A stretch of DNA of 22,167 bases, taken from positions 1 through 22,167 of the forward strand of contig CABURR010000038.1 of NCBI GenBank assembly GCA_902493985.1, in the 5' to 3' direction. Source of the DNA: an uncultured Collinsella sp. (GTDB lineage: Bacteria; Actinomycetota; Coriobacteriia; Coriobacteriales; Coriobacteriaceae). Numbering within the stretch: the first letter of the stretch is position 1; every line of letters begins with the position of its first letter. Below are positions 20,024-22,167 of the stretch, piece after piece. The notes below the pieces were generated by a model. It was not told where the DNA came from and did no database searches. It saw only the letters and a list, made by a program, of their open reading frames with translations. A program made the translations under genes and the position numbers.

Positions 20024-22043
20024 GCGCGGTCTCCTCTTCGATCTGGGTGGAAAGCTCCAGCCATTCGTCCTCGAGCTTGGGCAGCTCTTGCTTAAGGCCG
20101 TTATATTCCCCCAGCGCGGCGTTGAACTTGTCCTGATCGGCATAAAGCTCTTCGCTCGCCATCAATTCCATAAGCTCGTCATAGCGGGCACGCTTTTTTT
20201 CCAGCTCTGCCTCGATTTTCTTGAGCTGGTTGCGAACGCCCTTGAGCTTTTTGTTGAGCGCGGCGCGGGCCTGGGCCTCGGCGCGCTTTTGCTCCTTGGT
20301 CCTTTTGCCCTCGGCCGGCTTGGGGGCCGCAGCGGGGCTGCTGGCCTGGGCGGCGCTGACTTTGGTCGTCTTGGTCACGGCTGGCGTGCTCTCCCCTGCC
20401 TCCTCGGCGGCGGCGCGGGCAGCGAGGTCCTCGCGTTTGTAGAGGTAGTAGTCGTAGTCGCCGTCGTAGACCGTGACCTTGCCATCGCGGATGTCGATCA
20501 CGCGGTTGGCAACGGCGCGTACCAGGTGCTCGTCGTGGCTGATCAGCACGATGGTGCCGGGGAAGTTTTGCAGGGCGTTCTCGAGCATGTCCACCGAGTC
20601 GATATCCAGGTGGTTGGTGGGCTCGTCCAGACACAGGAGCGCCTCGGGGGCCACGAGCATTTTGGCGAGCGCCAGGCGCGCCTTTTCGCCGCCGGAGAGG
20701 ACGCGGACCTGCTTTTCGATTGCGTCGTTGTCGCTAAACAGGAAGGCACCCAGCAGGCTGCGCTGCTGCGGCACGGTCCACTTGGGCGTGACGGTGTCGA
20801 TCTCTTGCAGGACGGTGTTCGATTCGGTCATGCCCTCGAGCGCGTGCTGGGCGTAATAGGCCACGCCCACGTTAGTGCCCAGGTCGCGGGTGCCGGTGGT
20901 GGGCGGCTCCAGGCCGGCGAGGATCTTCATGAGCGTGGACTTGCCGGCGCCGTTAGGGCCGACGAGCGCCACGTGCTCGCCGCGGTAGAGCTTGAGGTCG
21001 ATGTCGCTGTAGATGTGTTTGTTGCCGTAGGACTTGGAGACGCCCTCGAGCCCCACGACCATGTCGCCGGAGCGCGGTGGGTCGGGGAACTTAAAGTCGA
21101 TGTGCTTGTGGCCCTCGGGCAGGATGACAAGCTCCTTTTTGATCTGCTCGATCTTGCGGATGCGCTCCTGGGCCTGGGCGGCCTTGGTGGGCTTGTAGCG
21201 GAACTTGTCGACGAAGACCTGCATGTGGGCGATGTCACGCTCCTGGGCGGCGCGCTTGGCGCGCATTTGCTCCAGGTTGTCCTCGCGCTGCTTGAGGTAG
21301 CTACTGTAGTTGCCGGTGTAGGTGGTCACGCGGCGGTTTTCGAGTGCGGCGACATGGTCGACGCAGGCGTCCATGAAGGCGCGGTCGTGGCTGACGATGA
21401 GGACGGCGCCGTCGTAGTTGGCGATAAAGCCGCGCAGCCACTGGACGCTTTCGAGGTCCAAGTGGTTGGTGGGCTCGTCCAGCAGCAGCAGGTCGGGGTG
21501 GCGCAGGAAGAGCTTGGCGAGCGCGATACGCATCTGCCAGCCGCCCGAGAACTCGGAGCACGGGCGCTCAAAGTCGGTGACTTTAAAGCCCAGGCCGGAC
21601 AGGATTTTGCGGGCGTTGCTCTCGAGCTCGTAGCCGCCCAGATGCTCAAAGCGGTCCTGGACTTGGCCGTACTCGTTGAGGAGTGCGTCGACGTCCTTGC
21701 CCTGCTCGGAGAGCTCGGTGATTTGGGCCTGCAGCTCGTTGGCGCGCTTCCCCATGCGGCGGATTTCCTTGGCGGCGGCCATGACCTCGGCAAGGATGGT
21801 GGTGTCCTTTTGCTCTAGGTTGGTTTCCTGCTCTAGGTAGCCCACCTGGCAGTCCTTGGCGTACTGGACCTGGCCGGCGTCGGGGCTGTCGATGCCCATG
21901 ATGATCTTGAGCATGGTGGTTTTGCCGGCGCCGTTGGGTCCCACGAGCGCAAAACGCTCGCCGGGGTTGATCTGGAAGGACGCGCCGCTAAAGAGGACGC
22001 GCGCGCCGAAGCTTTTTTCGATCTTGTCGACCAGGAGGATCAT
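20010..22043 (-). CDS. ABC-F family ATPase (ribosome-associated)
   Basis: Two nucleotide-binding domains lie on one chain with no membrane segments, the mark of ABC-F translation factors. Domain 1 has Walker A GPNGAGKT (35-42), signature FSGGWQMR and DEPTNHLD (189-196). Domain 2 has GPNGAGKS (362-369), LSGGEKARLALAKM and a second DEPTNHLD. The inter-domain linker (about 250-320) is helical and charged. A C-terminal coiled coil (about 590-677, Lys/Glu-rich) is like that of Uup. An Ala/Thr/Pro stretch separates it from domain 2. Whether it acts in ribosome rescue or antibiotic resistance cannot be told. The ribosome-binding site is modest (AAAGGCGG). It starts 32 nt after the tRNA-Ala terminator. 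Confidence 0.93.
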   Translation of the reverse strand: MILLVDKIEKSFGARVLFSGASFQINPGERFALVGPNGAGKTTMLKIIMGIDSPDAGQVQYAKDCQVGYLEQETNLEQKDTTILAEVMAAAKEIRRMGKRANELQAQITELSEQGKDVDALLNEYGQVQDRFEHLGGYELESNARKILSGLGFKVTDFERPCSEFSGGWQMRIALAKLFLRHPDLLLLDEPTNHLDLESVQWLRGFIANYDGAVLIVSHDRAFMDACVDHVAALENRRVTTYTGNYSSYLKQREDNLEQMRAKRAAQERDIAHMQVFVDKFRYKPTKAAQAQERIRKIEQIKKELVILPEGHKHIDFKFPDPPRSGDMVVGLEGVSKSYGNKHIYSDIDLKLYRGEHVALVGPNGAGKSTLMKILAGLEPPTTGTRDLGTNVGVAYYAQHALEGMTESNTVLQEIDTVTPKWTVPQQRSLLGAFLFSDNDAIEKQVRVLSGGEKARLALAKMLVAPEALLCLDEPTNHLDIDSVDMLENALQNFPGTIVLISHDEHLVRAVANRVIDIRDGKVTVYDGDYDYYLYKREDLAARAAAEEAGESTPAVTKTTKVSAAQASSPAAAPKPAEGKRTKEQKRAEAQARAALNKKLKGVRNQLKKIEAELEKKRARYDELMELMASEELYADQDKFNAALGEYNGLKQELPKLEDEWLELSTQIEEETARELS

Positions 22044-22074
22044 GGTGCCGCCTTTGACCTTGTGTGCCTATATG

Positions 22075-22102
22075 AAAAAAGGCCCCAACTTGCGTTGGAG
22101 CC
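22075..22102 (-). terminator. Rho-independent terminator after tRNA-Ala
   Basis: On the minus strand GGCTCCAAC pairs with GTTGGGGCC (one G-U pair, 4-nt loop), followed by six T. It separates the tRNA from the ABC-F gene. Confidence 0.85.
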
Positions 22103-22118
22103 TCATTCAATGCTCGGG

Positions 22119-22167
22119 TGGAGACGAGGGGGATCGAACCCCTGACCTCTTGACTGCCAGTCAAGCG
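22119..22167 (-). tRNA. tRNA-Ala (anticodon GGC), 5' part beyond window
   Basis: The minus strand holds the anticodon arm CTTGA/TCAAG with loop CTGGCAG (anticodon GGC), the T-arm GGGGTTCGATCCCC and the 3' acceptor strand CGTCTCC followed by A. The third base from the inside of the acceptor end is U, in line with the G3-U70 identity pair of alanine tRNAs. The encoded 3' end is ACCC, so CCA is not fully encoded here, unlike the tRNA-Pro. Confidence 0.9.

Overview
The window looks like chromosomal DNA from a high-GC member of the Coriobacteriia, most like Collinsella. This rests on the GC-rich codon use, the housekeeping gene order and the general look of the proteins. It is an inference, since no search was possible.

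About 4.9-22.2 kb is an ordinary core region with every gene on the minus strand. In transcription order it holds a partial tRNA-Ala(GGC) and its terminator, an ABC-F ATPase, a small membrane protein, a site-2-type M50 metalloprotease, scpA, scpB, an RluB-type pseudouridine synthase, cmk, plsC, ispH, a DUF512 radical-SAM/PDZ gene, der, plsY, gpsA, rpe, a cysteine desulfurase, a Nif3-like protein, a coiled-coil zinc-ribbon protein and coaBC, followed by tRNA-Pro(GGG) with its own promoter and terminator. Gaps are mostly 0-25 nt and several ATGA or stop/start overlaps occur, so most of it is probably one long co-transcribed run. The run joins chromosome segregation (ScpAB), ribosome assembly (Der, RluB), phospholipid synthesis (GpsA, PlsY, PlsC), isoprenoids (IspH), CMP phosphorylation (Cmk), CoA synthesis (CoaBC) and sulfur mobilisation.

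About 1-4.8 kb, beside the 3' end of tRNA-Pro, is an accessory region with low coding density. It holds a truncated membrane-anchored protein, a remnant of a DEDDh exonuclease, several short membrane-protein genes, a 41-residue hydrophobic/basic peptide whose ribosome-binding site is sequestered in a hairpin, a possible structured RNA ending in a strong terminator, a 97-residue conserved-looking small protein, and many dyads.

Its centrepiece (3302-4276, plus strand) encodes a Flp-type prepilin segment fused through a glycine-rich linker to a C-terminal DUF6273-like domain of the kind seen in targets of diversity-generating retroelements. A run of nine G near its start codon puts either single-base length change straight into an early stop. 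Together these suggest a surface pilin that may be both phase-variable and sequence-diversified. No reverse transcriptase or template repeat is present in the window, so any retroelement would have to act from elsewhere.
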